Assembly (NCBI GenBank): GCA_033065855.1
Contig: JAVXUO010002811.1
Location: 179,025 to 243,024, forward strand
Origin: Escallonia rubra
Lineage: Eukaryota > Streptophyta > Magnoliopsida > Escalloniales > Escalloniaceae
Direction: 5' to 3'
Length of the DNA: 64,000 nt
Shown: positions 45,240 through 59,971 of the stretch, one piece after another
Numbering within the stretch: the stretch's first letter is position 1
Layout of the letters: every line of letters begins with the position of its first letter
The notes under the pieces: generated by a model
Databases searched by the model: none
Told to the model about the DNA's origin: nothing
What the model saw: only the letters and a program-made list of their open reading frames with translations
Made by a program: the position numbers and the translations under genes

Positions 45240-47862
45240 TATATACTTTTAAGGTATTTTAATCTAGAAATTTTACGAAAAACTTATTTTAATGAGATGT
45301 ATCAGTATCTAAAATTTCGTGTCATTCCAAGGTTGATTGCTATTTTTAACAGAATCGACTTTTGAGTGCTCGGGATTCTCGAGTGAAAATTTTCTTAAAC
45401 ACTTTTTAGCCCGAAAATAACTTCAAGGTACTTAAAATATTGTTTTTAATGTTTTTTTTTAAAAATTCGATACGGAAGGTCACCAAGGGTATTTTGGTAA
45501 TTTGCCACCCAATGGGGGGTATTTTGATAATTTTACCTATAAAAGGTACTTTTGGGTAAAATTCACATACGGTAAAGATATTTTAATAATTTTATTTATG
45601 GGAAGGCCATTTTGGTGATTTAATTATGAGATGGGTGCTTTTGGTAATTTTACAAATAAGGGGCATTTTGATAATTTTGCATACCTAATAAGGGGCGTCA
45701 TTCTAAGAGTATGCAAGAGTTAGTATTGAGTTTATAATATTGTAGTGTAGACTGTATTCTGATCATTTGATTGTTCTGTTTAAGTTAAAGCAAAAAACTT
45801 TCTAGTTAGGCTAATTTAGTTTCGGATCCTAGTAAGGGTTTTTATCTGAACCATGTGTAAGGATTTTTGTTCGAACTCTAATTTCAATAACTTGTGTTCT
45901 TAAGTATTCTTTCGATTTACTTATGGATACTATCAAACACTGAGATGTGCATTAATATCAGTACTGGAGGTTAGCACCAAACCGTTCAAGCTAATCCGAA
46001 CCGCTCAAACCGACCAAACCAAACCAATCTGAACCGTCCAAAGATCTTAACGGTTTACTTTTACATTTTTCAAACCGACCTTGGTTCGGTTTGATTCACG
46101 ATTTATATTTTTGAAACTGATTCCAAACCAAACCGACCTATGATATGATAATCTAAATTTAGTAACATTCCTTGATAATTTCACATATATGGTACTAAGC
46201 AAATCCAAATAAGCAAATCTTAAAAGTTATAAGAAAATAAAATAATGAGAACACTTATAATGCAAAAAATTCGTGACCAATAACCATTCTATATTTACTT
46301 ATTCTTTCTCATACATCAGATGTAACAAGATGATATGTAATTTTTAAAAAAACTATAACTTCAACATTGTTAGATCCAACAATAGTTTGCAAATGAACAA
46401 TGTTTTTAAGTGGGCGCAAATCGATCCAAATTAACTAAGCCAAATTGTTTAAACCAATCAAACCGAACCATCCTAATCGATGGTGTTTGATTTGGCTTAA
46501 TTCATAATTTTTCAAACCAAGGGGAGACGGTTCAGTTTGCGGTTTGACCCCCAAACCGAAACGTGCTCACCCTTAAACAACATGTTAGTGCCAAGCAAAC
46601 CCTAATATTGAATTTGAATCGGTTATTTGAAATTCCTATTGATACTCACTTTTTATTGCATGCTGAGCCAATTTGATAATTGTTTGCATTCTTTCTTCTA
46701 AATTATTGTGCCTAAATTCGATAACTGTTCGTATTTGTACTTGCTATTTGTTTGTGACTATTCTTGAATTTTGAATGATGAATTGATATTAGCATGTTTG
46801 ATTGTCATTGAAACCCTAATTGATATCGGTTATTTGAACTAATGTTGATGCTCATTTTTATTGCAAGTCAAGTATTGAATTTCTTGTTAATTCTATGATT
46901 ATTATCTTCTCTGTTGAGCTGGGGGTCTGTTCTGAGGGAGGCGTTATAAGGATGGTATGTTCCTGCGTGGAATGCAAGCTAGCACCTAAATGGACTAGTT
47001 ATCGTACATCATAGCATTGCCTGAGTGGCATTGCCTCTGCCCATGGTTAATATCTCCTAAACTTATTTACATTGTATCTTACAATGATTGTTTTGAAAAT
47101 GATTGAAAATGAATCTCTTGATATCTGACTGAAGGTGATTGAGTTGAAACTCTCCCTCATATTGTGACAAAACTGTTTGTGATTATCTGATACCCTTCCC
47201 CATATTGTCTTTGAAGTATTGCACTCGCTTTGAAAATACTTTGAAAAATCATCGCTGTATTTTAAAATGATGGCTTTGAAAATGACCTTTAAATGATTAT
47301 TTTGGTATCGATTTATGATTGTTTATGACCGCTTTGGTATCAGTTTATGATTGTTTATAACTGTTTCGGTATCGATTTATGATTGTTTATAATCGTTTTT
47401 GAAAAAATCATCAAACTGTTTATGATTGTTCGAAAAATTATTATCGAATGGACTCTTGAGTCATTTTCTAAGTCCTTCGGTTGTTTTTGAACGATCTTAC
47501 TGAGCTCTCAAAAGCTAACTCTCGTTTGATTCCATTCTGCAAGCAAGTTATGATCAATTGTAGATTGCTCGGGGATGAGTTAGAGACTCTGTGAGGTTCT
47601 GGAGTGCCCACCACTACTTTGAGTGATAGGACCCCTGCGTGGGTTAATACTGTTAACTTATCGTTTGTAAAGAACCTAAATTTTAATAGTTTAAGTTTAA
47701 GCAAATTTTTTATAACTTTGTATTTTGGAGAATTTTGATTAATGTGTTTAAAATTGCATTTGAGCACATATTGTATCTATCAGCGAACAAGGTTTGATGA
47801 GATGTGGTAGGTTAACGCTCCAGGAGTTTGGGCGACGAACTCCAAATTTCTAGATCGTTACA
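45240..47862 (+). repeat. Ty3/gypsy LTR relic
   Basis: A segment at 45250-45365 is related to 27745-27850 in the left gypsy LTR. The repeated phrase 'ggtattttggtaattt' (45480-45670) and the edge ...GATCGTTACA at 47862 are LTR-like. No coding frame was found. It may be the continuation of the LTR start at 29776, with the whole 30-45 kb cluster inserted in it; no matching target duplication supports that. Confidence 0.45.
45965..46575. mobile_element. Possible hAT-type MITE with AAACCG repeats
   Basis: Left TGGAGGTTAGCACCAAACCG and right (read inward) TAAGGGTGAGCACGTTTCGG are loosely inverted, with AAACCGA-type units inside. Plant hAT MITEs often start GGGGTGAGCA and carry such repeats. No 8-bp duplication is clear. 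Confidence 0.4.
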
Positions 47863-48101
47863 ATTCTTGGGTGAAAATTGAAGGGATGAACATACATAAA
47901 TTACTTCCAATAAAAATTGATAGGTGGATTTCAAAAAAAAAAAAATCAAAACTGAAAACTCTAAAATGAAGTTTTCAAAAGCAGACTCATTTATAAAACT
48001 GAAAGAATTTTTTTTTAAAACTATCTATCAAACGGTAGTATGTTTTTATTTTTAAAATTAAACAAAAAATTAAAAACAAAAACCGTTTCAAATACTATAT
48101 T

Positions 48102-49188
48102 AGGGTCTCTTTGGTATGGCTGTCAGTTTTTAGTTTTTTTTTCTAAAAAAAAAAAGAGAAGAGTTTTGGTTTTTTTTTTTATCAGTTTAAAAAACTGATG
48201 GCTGTTTGACAGAGTTTATTTTTTCAAAAAACCGAAAAGAGCAAGCGTTTGACATGACAACTCTTTGGGTTTATTTTTTTTTTATATACATTTTTACATA
48301 ATTAAACATTATTAAAGGTAATTAAGCAACTATATTACAATATCTTACAAATAATTAAACATAATTTTTCAACATTACAATGAATAACAACCAACATTAT
48401 TAAACATAATTAAACCAACATTAGTTCATTTTAATCCTAAACAAGTGTAGATTGACCACCGGCGCCAAGACCACCGGCACATCGCCGGCACCGTCGGCAC
48501 CCAGATCGGGCCACCTTTGTCCGCCGTCAGCGGACATCACAACCGGCGATACAAACCCACGGCAAACCCACTGCAATTTCATGAGAAACAGGACGACCCA
48601 GTCCCTCAAGTGAACCACCCAAACCCGTCGTCGGTCATCCACGCCGCCGCACTTCAAACTGAAAGTGACGACCGCCAAGCCGTCGGGCCTCTCTTCGCCG
48701 CCACAGTAACACAGCCGCAGCGTCTCTCTTCGCCATGATGACAGCCCAGCCCCTGCGCCTCTCTTCACCGTCACGACAGCCCAACACCGCCAATCGCCGA
48801 ACCAACACTAATGACGTCCACCAACAGTCACCTTGACCGGCCGTCGTCTCTCAATCGCTTGCCAAATTCCGATTAAATTTTTAATTTAGGGCTTTCGGAC
48901 GGAGGGGGAGAGAGATGAAAGAAACCTATTAGGTGGGTTTTATACCTAGCTCGAAAAAATGGCATTTTTGTTGCTAGTGAGGCTCGAATGGGCGACCTCA
49001 TTAATGTGCTAACAGCCTCCGCGTGAAAAGAGAAGAAGAAAAGAGCTTTGAGCTCTTTTTAAAAATGGCCACCAATTTTTAATCTCTTGGGCCTTTTTTA
49101 AAAAGAGAGCTCAACCGAACACCCCACTTTTATGGGCTATTACAAAAAAAAAAAAAAAAAGTGGGCAAAAAAAATATGTGTCAAACGG
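48102..49188. mobile_element. Possible TIR element upstream of NRPD2
   Basis: The left end GGGTCTCTTTGGTATGGCTG resembles the inverse of the right end (GGGCCGTTTGACACATATT). Both are T/A-rich inward. The interior has a GC-rich stretch (48440-48860) without recognisable protein. PIF/Harbinger or hAT origin is possible; target duplications are not convincing. Confidence 0.45.
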
Positions 49189-49269
49189 CCCTTTAGTTTC
49201 AAATTTTTAGTTTCGAATTTTGTTGTTTCGCCTGAAAAAAATTTGCAAAACAACACTGAAAATTGTTTC

Positions 49270-50284
49270 TTGTCCTTTTCTTTGGCACAGGGAGGAGCGC
49301 ATCAAAACATTTCTCACAAACCAGTAAAAGCAGTACTAGACAAAGAGGCACAGAAGGCGTGAGTGAGTGAGTGAGAGCGAGAGACGTGGAGAGGGTGCTA
49401 AAACCCTAACATCTGTGTAGCAATTTCACACATTTCACCACCACTGCGTGTGTAACCTGGAAATAGCACAAGCTAGCCAAACCGTTCAAGAATCATGTAA
49501 GCCATTCTCTCATTTTCTCATCATTTCACCTAGAAATTGTTTTATTTTATCGAGATTGTTTGTGGGTTTTTCTTTAAACAAAAAATTTACCCTAGTATTT
49601 GTAGGTGGCGTTTACCTGGTAATTTTGCTTACAAATTTAACTGGGTTTGTACTAGATCAACACCGAGGCATCTGTATTTTTACATGATGGTCCGTTTGGA
49701 AAACAGTTATTAATACTCGGTTGTTTGGTTGAGGATGCTGCTATTTTAGTTGCAATTTTATGTTGGAGGTAGTTTTGGGATTTGGCTTGGCAAATGTAAG
49801 CCCGTTAAAATGTGCCAAGCATTTCTCTGTTTTAAGGAAAAAAATTATTCATTGTTGCCTGCAAGTGTTCTGCTCAGAGGTGGGACCTTAAAGGTTTAAA
49901 TGTATGGTCTCATAAAGGAGAACAGCTTGAAGGAAGCTCTCAAGTTAAATAAATTTGTCACTGTTAATCAATTTTGATACATTTTGAAGCTACCCTACTG
50001 TTGCTATTATTGTTGAATGATGCATGCAAATGCTTTGGGTCTTGGTTTTTTTTTTATTATTATTTCTATTACGTTGAATTCGCAATGCTTTTGTGGAAGT
50101 TGTGTTTTGACTTGTTGCAACAAAAAGAAGGAGAGTATCAAGAAAAATTTACTCTGAAATGCTTCTTGAACAGTTCCTTAGATTCAGTGGACTAGCTTTA
50201 CTGCAGGGTTATTCTCATGATTATGCGTTACATGTTTTTGAACTTTTTTTTTGTTCTCTTTTTCTACTGCAGATTTTAAGTCTA
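49270..50284 (+). other. NRPD2 5' UTR with leader intron
   Basis: A plausible non-coding first exon with GA-rich leader (GTGAGTGAGTGAGAGCGAGA near 49360) ends at 49496. The donor gtaagc is at 49497 and the acceptor ctgcag ends at 50272. The remaining 12 bases of leader precede the ATG at 50285. The transcription start is not determined. A leader intron is common in plant polymerase subunit genes. Confidence 0.55.
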
Positions 50285-53200
50285 ATGGGGGCATCAGATA
50301 CCATGGGAGAGGCAGGAACTAGGGTAGTTTACATGGACATTGATGACGACGATGATGACCCAATGGATTTGGCTGCAGTAAGAGATCTGGGTGAAGGCTT
50401 TTTGACGAATTTGTGTAAAAAGGCATCAATGTCATTCTTTGAAGAGTATGGTCTGATTAGTCATCAGATCAACTCTTACAATGACTTTATAAAACATGGG
50501 ATCCAGAACCTTTTCGATTCTATTGGCGAGATCTCAGTGGAGCCTGGATTCGATCCATCAAAGAAAGGGGAAAGCGAATGGAGATATGCTTCAGTTAAAT
50601 TTGGAAAGGTCACCCTTGAGCGGCCGAGATTTTGGACTGGCGATAAGTTCTCGGCTGATGGTGGCAAAGAATTCCTGGATTTATGGCCCAGGCATGCTCG
50701 CCTTCAGAATATGACTTATTCATCCAGGATGAAAATTCAGATTAATTATCAGGTGGATATATGTCACTGGGAACCGTTACTATCTTGTTGTTAGGAGTAC
50801 ACTTTGTGCTGCGTTTCCATAATGGTTTCTGTTAGTATTCTGATAGTCAATTGAATGTGATAACTTAATGTTCAAGTGACTTGGAGTTTCTTAAGCCATA
50901 TATGATTTGTAATTCCTCTCAAGCTTTTATGGTATTTGAAAAGACAATAGACTCTCAAAACTTAATGGCTTTCCTAATACTGGCAACTGCCATGTGATGC
51001 CAGGACTTCCTTGTTGCTTGGTTGCTTTCTTGTTTAACTAAAAATCATATATACGTTTTGGGTAGGCAAGGCATCTCCACCATAGGCCTTTAGATGTTCT
51101 AGTGAGGAAAAGTGACTAGCTTCAATTTGATGGGGCAAGAAGATCCTAGTTTACCTTATGTTCAGTTGTTAATTTTACTTGTATGTGCGTTTGTGGGTTG
51201 TGCATCAAACACAAACGTGATGGATAACTAATACTGCAGGTGCAATATGTGTTCAGTTCATTCTTTTGTTCATTATATGCTTTATTTGCCCCTCTATCTT
51301 AGTATACTTCGCGGAGTCGAGTAATTGCTTTGGCAAAGGAGGTTACAACAGGAAGAAAGGAGAATAGTGGAAATTTTCTGATAATATATTTGTAGATCGT
51401 ATTAATGATTTCTGCTTGTGACTTTTAACATGTTTATCACTCTCATGACAATGACAAGCAAATCCAATGTCCCTCCCCTCCCCATCCATGTAGAGCCCTT
51501 TAAGACGGGGACAGGGTGATGGTCTTTGTTGTTTAGATCTGCTCATCTGAAACAGCTTCTTGTACCTTATCCTTGTAAGCCTTGGATATCTGACTGTTGT
51601 TGCGTTTGTGTAACCTTTCAGGTATATACTAAAAACATGGTCAGAAGTGACAAATTCAAAACAGGAAAAGAACAATATCTCCATAAGGAGGTTTCGCTTA
51701 ATGAAAACAGGGACGTTATCATTGGCAGGATTCCTGTTATGGTGAAGTCTGACTTATGCTGGATGAACAATGTTGAGAAAGGTGACTGTGATTTTGACCA
51801 TGGGGGCTATTTCATAGTCAAGGGAGCTGAGAAGGTGACAACGCTATTCTGTTCTGTTTTTGATATTGTTTGTAATTATGAGTACTGTAACTTTTTTAAC
51901 TTTATCCAGGAATTGAGTCGGTCAAAATGAGATTATGATAACTGGAATGCCTAAAGTGTACGCATATAGACTGCATTACCTAGATCATTTCGATTAATTA
52001 ATTGGTATCGTAAAAAGACATGGTTTTGAAATTGCACCTGTACATGCATCATGCCATCCTTGGTCTTTTTATTTCTTTTATTTTTTAAAGATTCCAGCAC
52101 TAATTGTGCCTTCAGCACAATTTGGTTTCAAGTACAGTACTTATTCATATGTCTATTGTATTAATGGAAAGACGAGGTTGTCAGAAGTCAGAGATTGAAG
52201 ACTGGGTTTGAGGCGTTGCATCTAACACTGGACAAAAGAATCGCTAGTTGTCATTACAGATCTCGTGGAATTTGACCACGTGCTGGTCCCTCACAATGAA
52301 ATACGGTCCCTATTTCAGTGTTTTAGCAAAGTTTGGATAATTTTTAGGAACAGGGATGGAGTTCGCTTGACATCGAAATTATTCTGTTGTTCGGTGTGTT
52401 GGAATTAATGTGTAGGGTCTGGACAGCAAGCAATTGTAAGTTATAGGGACATATGACTTGTCAGAAGAAATAAAAGAAAAGTTGTCTGGTCAAATTGAAG
52501 GCCAGAAGATGAGGGAAGGAACTAGGATCTGATAGGACGTAATTGGCGTGGATTGCGGGAGAGCATACGGACTTCGTGCCTTTTTAAAGGCTGTAAACAA
52601 GAATCTCTGAACAGTAACTTGACTAATCTTAAAGCTTTTGGCTGTTGAGATGGATTAGTTGCTTGAGGAAGGATTTGGTCTTAAATGAGTGGTGTAGGTT
52701 TGATCTCTAAGAGATTCATATGTCCTGTTCTATTGGAAAAAAAGCGGTTCAATGACATTGTATGCTCTAAATGTGTTCTGTTTCAATTTTGGCTTCCTCC
52801 AGAATATATCTGGAGCTAGTTGTGTATTTTGAACTTAATTTATCAAATTGCTTCACATGTCATAGTTTACTCTTCTGAAAGCTTCTCGAATTTAATCCGC
52901 ACTTTTAAATCAGATACCCGTATGATCTGGTTTCTTTGTTTGAGGCAATCTGTTGATCTGGACTTCATACTTAAGAGGCATCTTTTTTCTAGATTAGTTG
53001 CTATTAGTTTGCACTAGATAGATGACGACAATGATGTCAAACATCAGATTTCTTCAATAATGATGATGCTATATTAACTAGGTTGTGAAATTGGGGCGGT
53101 AAGTGTATCAGGCTATGCATGTAGGATCTATTGGTTTGAATATAGCAATATACCCATGGAGCACAGACATATTTCGAGGATAGGTGTATAACATGACAGG

Positions 53201-56200
53201 GAGATGGACATGGACATGGAAATTCCTAAAAGGGAAACAAAACTGTCAGGGAGGACAATAAAGAGCAAGGTCTTTCTTCCACAAACATCTAGAGTACAAA
53301 TGTTCTTGTGATGCGTAATTACGACACAAGCATCCTTCTTATGAACAATGGCATGGCAAAGAATCATACACACTGTATGCTGAGGGATCTGTGATAGTAT
53401 ATATGCACTATATTCCTATAAATGAGACAATTGCTGTGTAACTCCTATTGCCGCATTAGTTTAACATAATCTGTCATCCTTTTGTTATTATAAATGTTCA
53501 GTTTTTACGAGTAATCTAAGTGTCTTGGATGCTTAAAAAAGTTAATTCCGTGTCTTAAAGAAGTTTATATCTCCACATCCACTGTTTGGTCACATTTTGG
53601 CTGCATCCTGTATTTTAATGGTGGACAGTACGACTAAGTGGCTGACACTTGTGAGCGCAACATTGGAGTGACAGAGTCATCTTTCTAGAACTTTTTATGC
53701 TTCCAATGTTTTACGTGCAGATTGGTACCAAATCAGCAGAAGATAAGTGAAAATATGGGAACAATTTTGTTGGAATATCTAAGAATCACATATGTTAAAA
53801 GGAGTCAAACCTCTAAGAGCAGGATTGATGTGTATTTTAGTCATACTAAGCATCACATAAAGTGCATAAAGAAGTCAGACCTGTAAGAGCGGGATTGGCA
53901 TGTGGGATCTCACTGATTTTGTGGATCTCACCATCCGACATGGGGCATATCACCACTGAGTATGAATGGTTCACACTTTTGGCCTAAAGAATGTCTCATG
54001 ATATTAAATAAGGAAGATTATTTAACATCCTCCTCTTGCAGTAGAGGTGGATGAATCTGAAAATTGGGAAGTTTAATTGACAATTAACTTTCGGGTCATT
54101 CTAGGATACTTTGACATGAAACCTTGAGGTAGCTGGTTTTGTAGTAGTAATGGGTTTAGTTGTCAAGTAACAAGTAGTTATTGCACATATGAACTTGAGT
54201 TAATGGGTTAGATGGACAAGTATTAGTAAGCGCTTAGAACGAATACTTTTCCACTGATCATGGACCTTACATGAGATAAAAATAGGGCTTTTCGGGGTAA
54301 CTTAAGTGGTTGAATGATGCCGCTGCTCAAACTCAGCTGCTTTTATTTGCTCCAGTTTTACTGGAGCCACTTGGCACTGAACATCTTCAAGGTTGCACTT
54401 AATACTTCACTAGATGGATTCCGTGGTTTATGATTTTCTATATTTAGTGATATTTCTTGCAATAGTGTACTGGATTGTCATGATTATTAGTTGTCGTTTA
54501 TGCTTGTGGTAAAAGTTTCTATAATTTTTGCTGCAGACCTTCATTGCACAGGAGCAAATCTGCTTGAAGAGGCTTTGGTTGGCTAGTCATCCGACATGGA
54601 TGGTGAGCTATCGTCCAGTTTCTAAAAGGAAAAGAGTGTACATAAAACTGGTAGACACTCCTAAAGTCGAACATATCGGAGGAGGAGAAAAAATTCTCAC
54701 TCTCTGGTTCTCAGTGGCCGAGTTTCCAATCTGGATTTTGTTTTTTGCCCTCGGTGTATCTTCTGACCGGGAAGTGATTAATTTGGTAGATGCTGACATT
54801 GAAGATGCAAGTGTTGTCAACATACTTATGGCATCTATTCACGATTCTGACATGAAGTGCGAGGACTTTCGTAAAGGAGGGAGGGCTCTTAATTATGTCG
54901 AGAAAGTCATAAAAGGTTCCAGATTTCCACCTGCAGAATCTGTTGAAGAGTGCTTTACCAACCTTTTGTTCCCCAATCTCAGTGGCTTTAGACGCAAGGC
55001 TCGTTTTCTTGGCTATATGGTAAAGTGTCTCTTGCAGGCTTATACTGGCCGCCGAAAAGTTGATAACAAGGATGATTTCAGAAACAAGAGGTTGGAGATG
55101 GCGGGTGAGCTGCTTGAGCGAGAGCTGAGAGTGCATATAAAACATGCTGAGAGGTGTATGGTGAAGGCTATGCAGAGAGATCTTTACGGAGATCGTAATC
55201 TACAACCAATTGAACACTATTTAGATGCATCAATCATTACCAATGGTCTTTCCAGGGCGTTTTCTACTGGGGGATGGTCACATTCCTACAAGAGAATGGA
55301 AAAGATCTCTGGTGTAGTGGCAACACTCAGGCGGACAAATCCTTTGCAGATGACGGCTGACATGAGGAAAACACGTCAGCAGGTTCGATATACGGGCAAG
55401 GTTGGAGATGCTAGATACCCGTAAGTTTTCAATATTATGTTCATCTTAATTTGTCAGAAATGGATATAGCCTTGTGCCTTCTTTTATACGTATTACCTTA
55501 TGAAGCTTTTAAACCAACTAAATAGTCTAAATTGTTTGGTGCAATATGTATTCTTTTGTCGACTTCTTTCTATCTTTTGTCTTCTTCCTAGGCACCAAAT
55601 AATTAGGTTTGGTTGATCATACAGTGCGGGCCTTTATGCGTGTATGTCCTGACTAACTAGCAAGGTGCAGGCTTCTGTGTTTTCCGAGGTTAATAATATC
55701 TCCCGCCCAGCCCCTCCCCCTCAAGGGTTGGGGTGGGACTGTCATGTTCTAACGATTCTGTAGTTACTGTAGCTATTCTAGCTTGGATTCCCTAGTTCTA
55801 CAAATAAGACTGTAGACTTCTATCTTTTGAGTGCCATTGACCATGAAAGATTGTGATGCAGCGGAAAAGGGGAATAAATCACACTCGAAGTCAACCTAAA
55901 ATCGACTAATGTCTATTGAAATGATGGCTACATGACTTTATAGGAAATGCATAAACTCTAGCCCAAATACCCTAATACCCTAATATGATTGATGAAATTC
56001 TATCTTACACCTAGTCAAACAAATGTCATGCCTAGAAAAAGTAATTCAGCATTGCAAAAGATTTATCAATCAAGCTGCTACTTCTGACTTTGCCATCTGC
56101 ATCAGATTGTTCTGCATGCATGCAAGTATTCTGCCGTATCTGTGTTTGTAGTATATTTCTATCTCGCATAATCATTTGCTTTGGTTGGTACTTTATTCCA

Positions 56201-59200
56201 ATTCTTCTTTTGCTCTGAATCCTCTCAAATATTCATAAGCTCTCTCTCTCTCTCTCCCCCTCCACCTCCCTCCCTCCCTCTCTCTCCCTCTCCCCCTTTC
56301 CTTCCCTCCCTCCCTCTTTCTTGGATTGTCTTTCTCATTCCATATCTCAAACTGGTCACAAATATTTATCTGCGTATACATGGGCAGAGATTGTGTGGGG
56401 TGAAGCACCTGCACCCAAAAAAGAAAATGAAGAAAAACTAGAGAAGAAGAGAAATTACAAAGAGCAAGGAAGATTTCAAAATCTGGTTTTGTACTAGGTA
56501 TAAAGTTGTTATAAAAAATTTCAGTATTACGCATTACCATATGTTGATATGCACACTGATAAGAAAGTGTACAAATCATGTAACCTGATATGTATACATA
56601 CAATCCTTATGGAGGTTGCTCATGTATTTTATTTGGTGTTTGGGAGGCTTGGATCAATGACATTCTCTGTTTTTGAATTAATACAGACATCCTTCACACT
56701 GGGGAAAAATTTGTTTTATCTCTACCCCTGATGGGGAAAATTGTGGGCTCGTAAAAAATATGGCCAGCACGGGGATTGTCAGTATAAATGTTACGGAGCC
56801 TCTTCTTGACACATTACTGGAGTGTGGAATGGAGAGACTGGTAGATGATACTTCAACCCCACTTGGTAAAAAGGACAAAGTTTTTCTGGATGGGGATTGG
56901 GTCGGAGTATGTGAAGATGCTACTTTCTTTGTTTCAGAGTTAAGAAGCAGGCGACGTAGGAAGGAAGTGCCACCGCAGGTTCTCTCTTACTTTGGATTTT
57001 TGTTGATTGTCTTACATTTCTATTAGCTTATGGCTGAGGCAGACAGATGAAAACATGACAGTGGGAATTGTCTTTGTACTTCATCTTTATGTAAAACTTG
57101 TTGACATGGGGAAATGGGTTGCTTGAACTGCATCGTAAATGAGTATGATGTTAATTTTACGGTTTTATCATTATGGGTGGCTTAATTTACCAATGGAGCC
57201 TGTAGGAGGATTATGAGTGACAACTAGCCAAACTTAAGGAGCATCATCTTGCATTATGATCAACATACTGTTTTTCCCTCCATCAAAACTTAAGTTAGCT
57301 TATAAAATATCTGGCATCTTCTTGGGGATGCTTGCGTCGTTGAGGGCTCATACAACTCATTCTTTCATAGCTCCATGATAATGTACTGCCATTACTCTCA
57401 CTATACTTAGGGGCAATGTTCCTTTTCTCTTTAATATGACACTCTTTTGCTACCAACAATCACACAATGTGTCTATAGAACTGGTCTTCTTTGGCTAACA
57501 AATTTCTTCTGGTATCCCCCCAAGGCTGTCTGTATCATTCTTTAATGTTGCCTCCAAACTTTTGACATGGAAAAGTGCTTTTTTTGGCCTTTCTTTTGTA
57601 ATGTTGCTGCAGGGACTGGTTAAACACTTTTTAGTTGCTTGAGTGGTTCTCTACTTGGTAAAGATTGCAGTGTAGCCTGTGAACTGACATAAGCATGATG
57701 ATTTGACACGAGTGTGGGGTGGAGTCACATGTGTGGGGGAGATTGTTGAGGTGCACGTGTGGAGTTATGTTTGTCCCTCAGCGAGTAAGTATGAAAGGGA
57801 ACTTGGGCATATGTTCGTGGATGGACCAAGTACTGTTGGCTTATGCTTTTAGGTCTTGTTGGGCTCATCTTTTATATGTGGGCCTTTATGGTGCACACCT
57901 GGCTTCCCCGTTGTCTCCCTAACACGATGCATGCTAAATTATTAGTTGAAATTGAATATGCTCTTTGCTATTTCGGATGCCTCATAAATGGTGTAGATAC
58001 CATCACTATACGTATTAATTCATTCACAAGGACTTCACGACATCTGTGAGGCCTCGTTCTTCTGCTTAACATATGCCCTGGCAGGAACCTTGCAGCCAAT
58101 TTACTTGGTGCATTGTTCACTTGTCATGCATGGCCAGAGTTCTTGCTGGACGGGGTGGCCCAAGTGGGACCAGCTTGAGGGTGGTGTGTGAGCTCGGACC
58201 CGCTGCTCTGGCATGGCATACATTTATGAGCATAAATTGTGCCTTTCTTGACAGCTTTACTTTTTGAAAAATCAGATCCTTGTGTCCTGCAATGTTTGAA
58301 TCTGTAAAAGAACAGTCTTGCTTTCTACTCGTAATTGCTGTACACATCATCCATCTCTTTCCTCATTTTGATATATATTCATTTTATCACCTTCCCTGGC
58401 ACCTGCGAAAAGCATTGTTGCTCAGTTTATTGATTTTCTCTTCCTGGTTGTATGTAAAAGCTAGCTGGCTGTTAATTTGAGGTTATGCCAAAGCACATGT
58501 GGCTTTTGCCAAAGCAATGTGCAGTTACGGAAACAAGTTTTACAATCATTCCAAAGCATGCATTGTTTTGGCCTTAGTTGCACAAAGCGGTGGCGGGGAC
58601 AGCGCGGGGGCGAGGTAGCATAAGCACCTGGAAGAATCTAAGGATGGGAGCGGCTTGAAAAAATAAACGCGTAAAGAGTATTACCATCTCTTTAATATAT
58701 CTTACGCTTAATGTGGTGTACCCACTTTTTTCCTTGAAAATAGTGAATTGTTGCTTTGCACTCGTCACATCAAGTGGCTACTAGCTACTTGCCATTGAAA
58801 ATAACAAAGGTAAAAGTAGGTTTGCTGCTATTGTTCACTTCTCCCATCTAATATTTTTACACATGGGGCCACAAATGAATTGAGGGGGAGGGAGGGAGGA
58901 AGGGAGAGAGGGCACAATGATTGACAAGCTCTGTTCTCTTGATGAGGGTAGTGAACAACAAGGAAGGAGGCTTTAAGGACTTGAAGGAAGAGGGAAACAA
59001 AGAACTGAGTCGAAAAGGGCTTAATTTTCAGGTACTCTCTCACTTGTTCCATGCATCTCTGTCTAGCTGACGGGATCGAGTTCTCATGTTCGCTTTGGAC
59101 GCGATCCCGTGGAGCTCCTAACTTGGGATCGCAAAAGCGAGTTTCTGATAGAGAAGCATCGCCATTTGAGGAGCTTCCTGCTACGAAGGTTTTGCTTTGG

Positions 59201-59919
59201 CAATGAGGCTAGCCTATATTTTGTTCGTTTATGTTTTACATCAATGAAAGCTGAAGTCAGACTTTTAAGCTTATTATATCTGCCATAAGCGCTTACAATA
59301 CCGAACTTTAAATGTTCAGAATTCTCATTCACCCCTCCAAACTTTGATCTTAGTGTATGATCATATCTGCTAAAGCTCCCAAATTCTCTTATGGTGAAAG
59401 TTGTCTGCCTAGTAATAACATTTAGTGGGAATAAGCTTTGATGGGATTGTCAATACAGTGGGTTTCACAGGTTAATCATCGGCTCTATGTCGGAGAGTGA
59501 AGTTCTTTCCGAGCTTGGTATGTGTGTGATTAACTATTCATTTTGCACTAGTTTAACATTCTAAACTCTGGAAACTTCTATTCTGCCCCTAATTCTTGTC
59601 TTCCACACGAAAAAGTGCTTCTTCCTAGTGCACTAATTACCAAAAAACACAAATAGTCAATCAACTGCCTGCCGATCTCATGTGGCAGTCTCCGAATTTT
59701 TTTGTTGCATGACTGATGAGATGTTCTAGATGTCCTTTTCCTCTGCTTTTTCAGTCTCAAATGTGAAGGCAGTAACTATTGCTCAGCATAAAGTACTAGT
59801 TACCTTTCCATGGTTTTTGGTTAAGTAGTACTCACTTTTAGAGGTTCCACCTTTTAGTACTGAAAAGTCTGTCATTGTCCTTTGACTCCAAGGGACTGAA
59901 AGTTTTTGGTGTACATCAG

Positions 59920-59971
<52 letters not shown>

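Noticed and set aside
48421..48774. 117-residue minus-strand frame upstream of NRPD2
   Set aside because: No recognised domain, GC-biased interior of a likely TIR element, and open frames on both strands.
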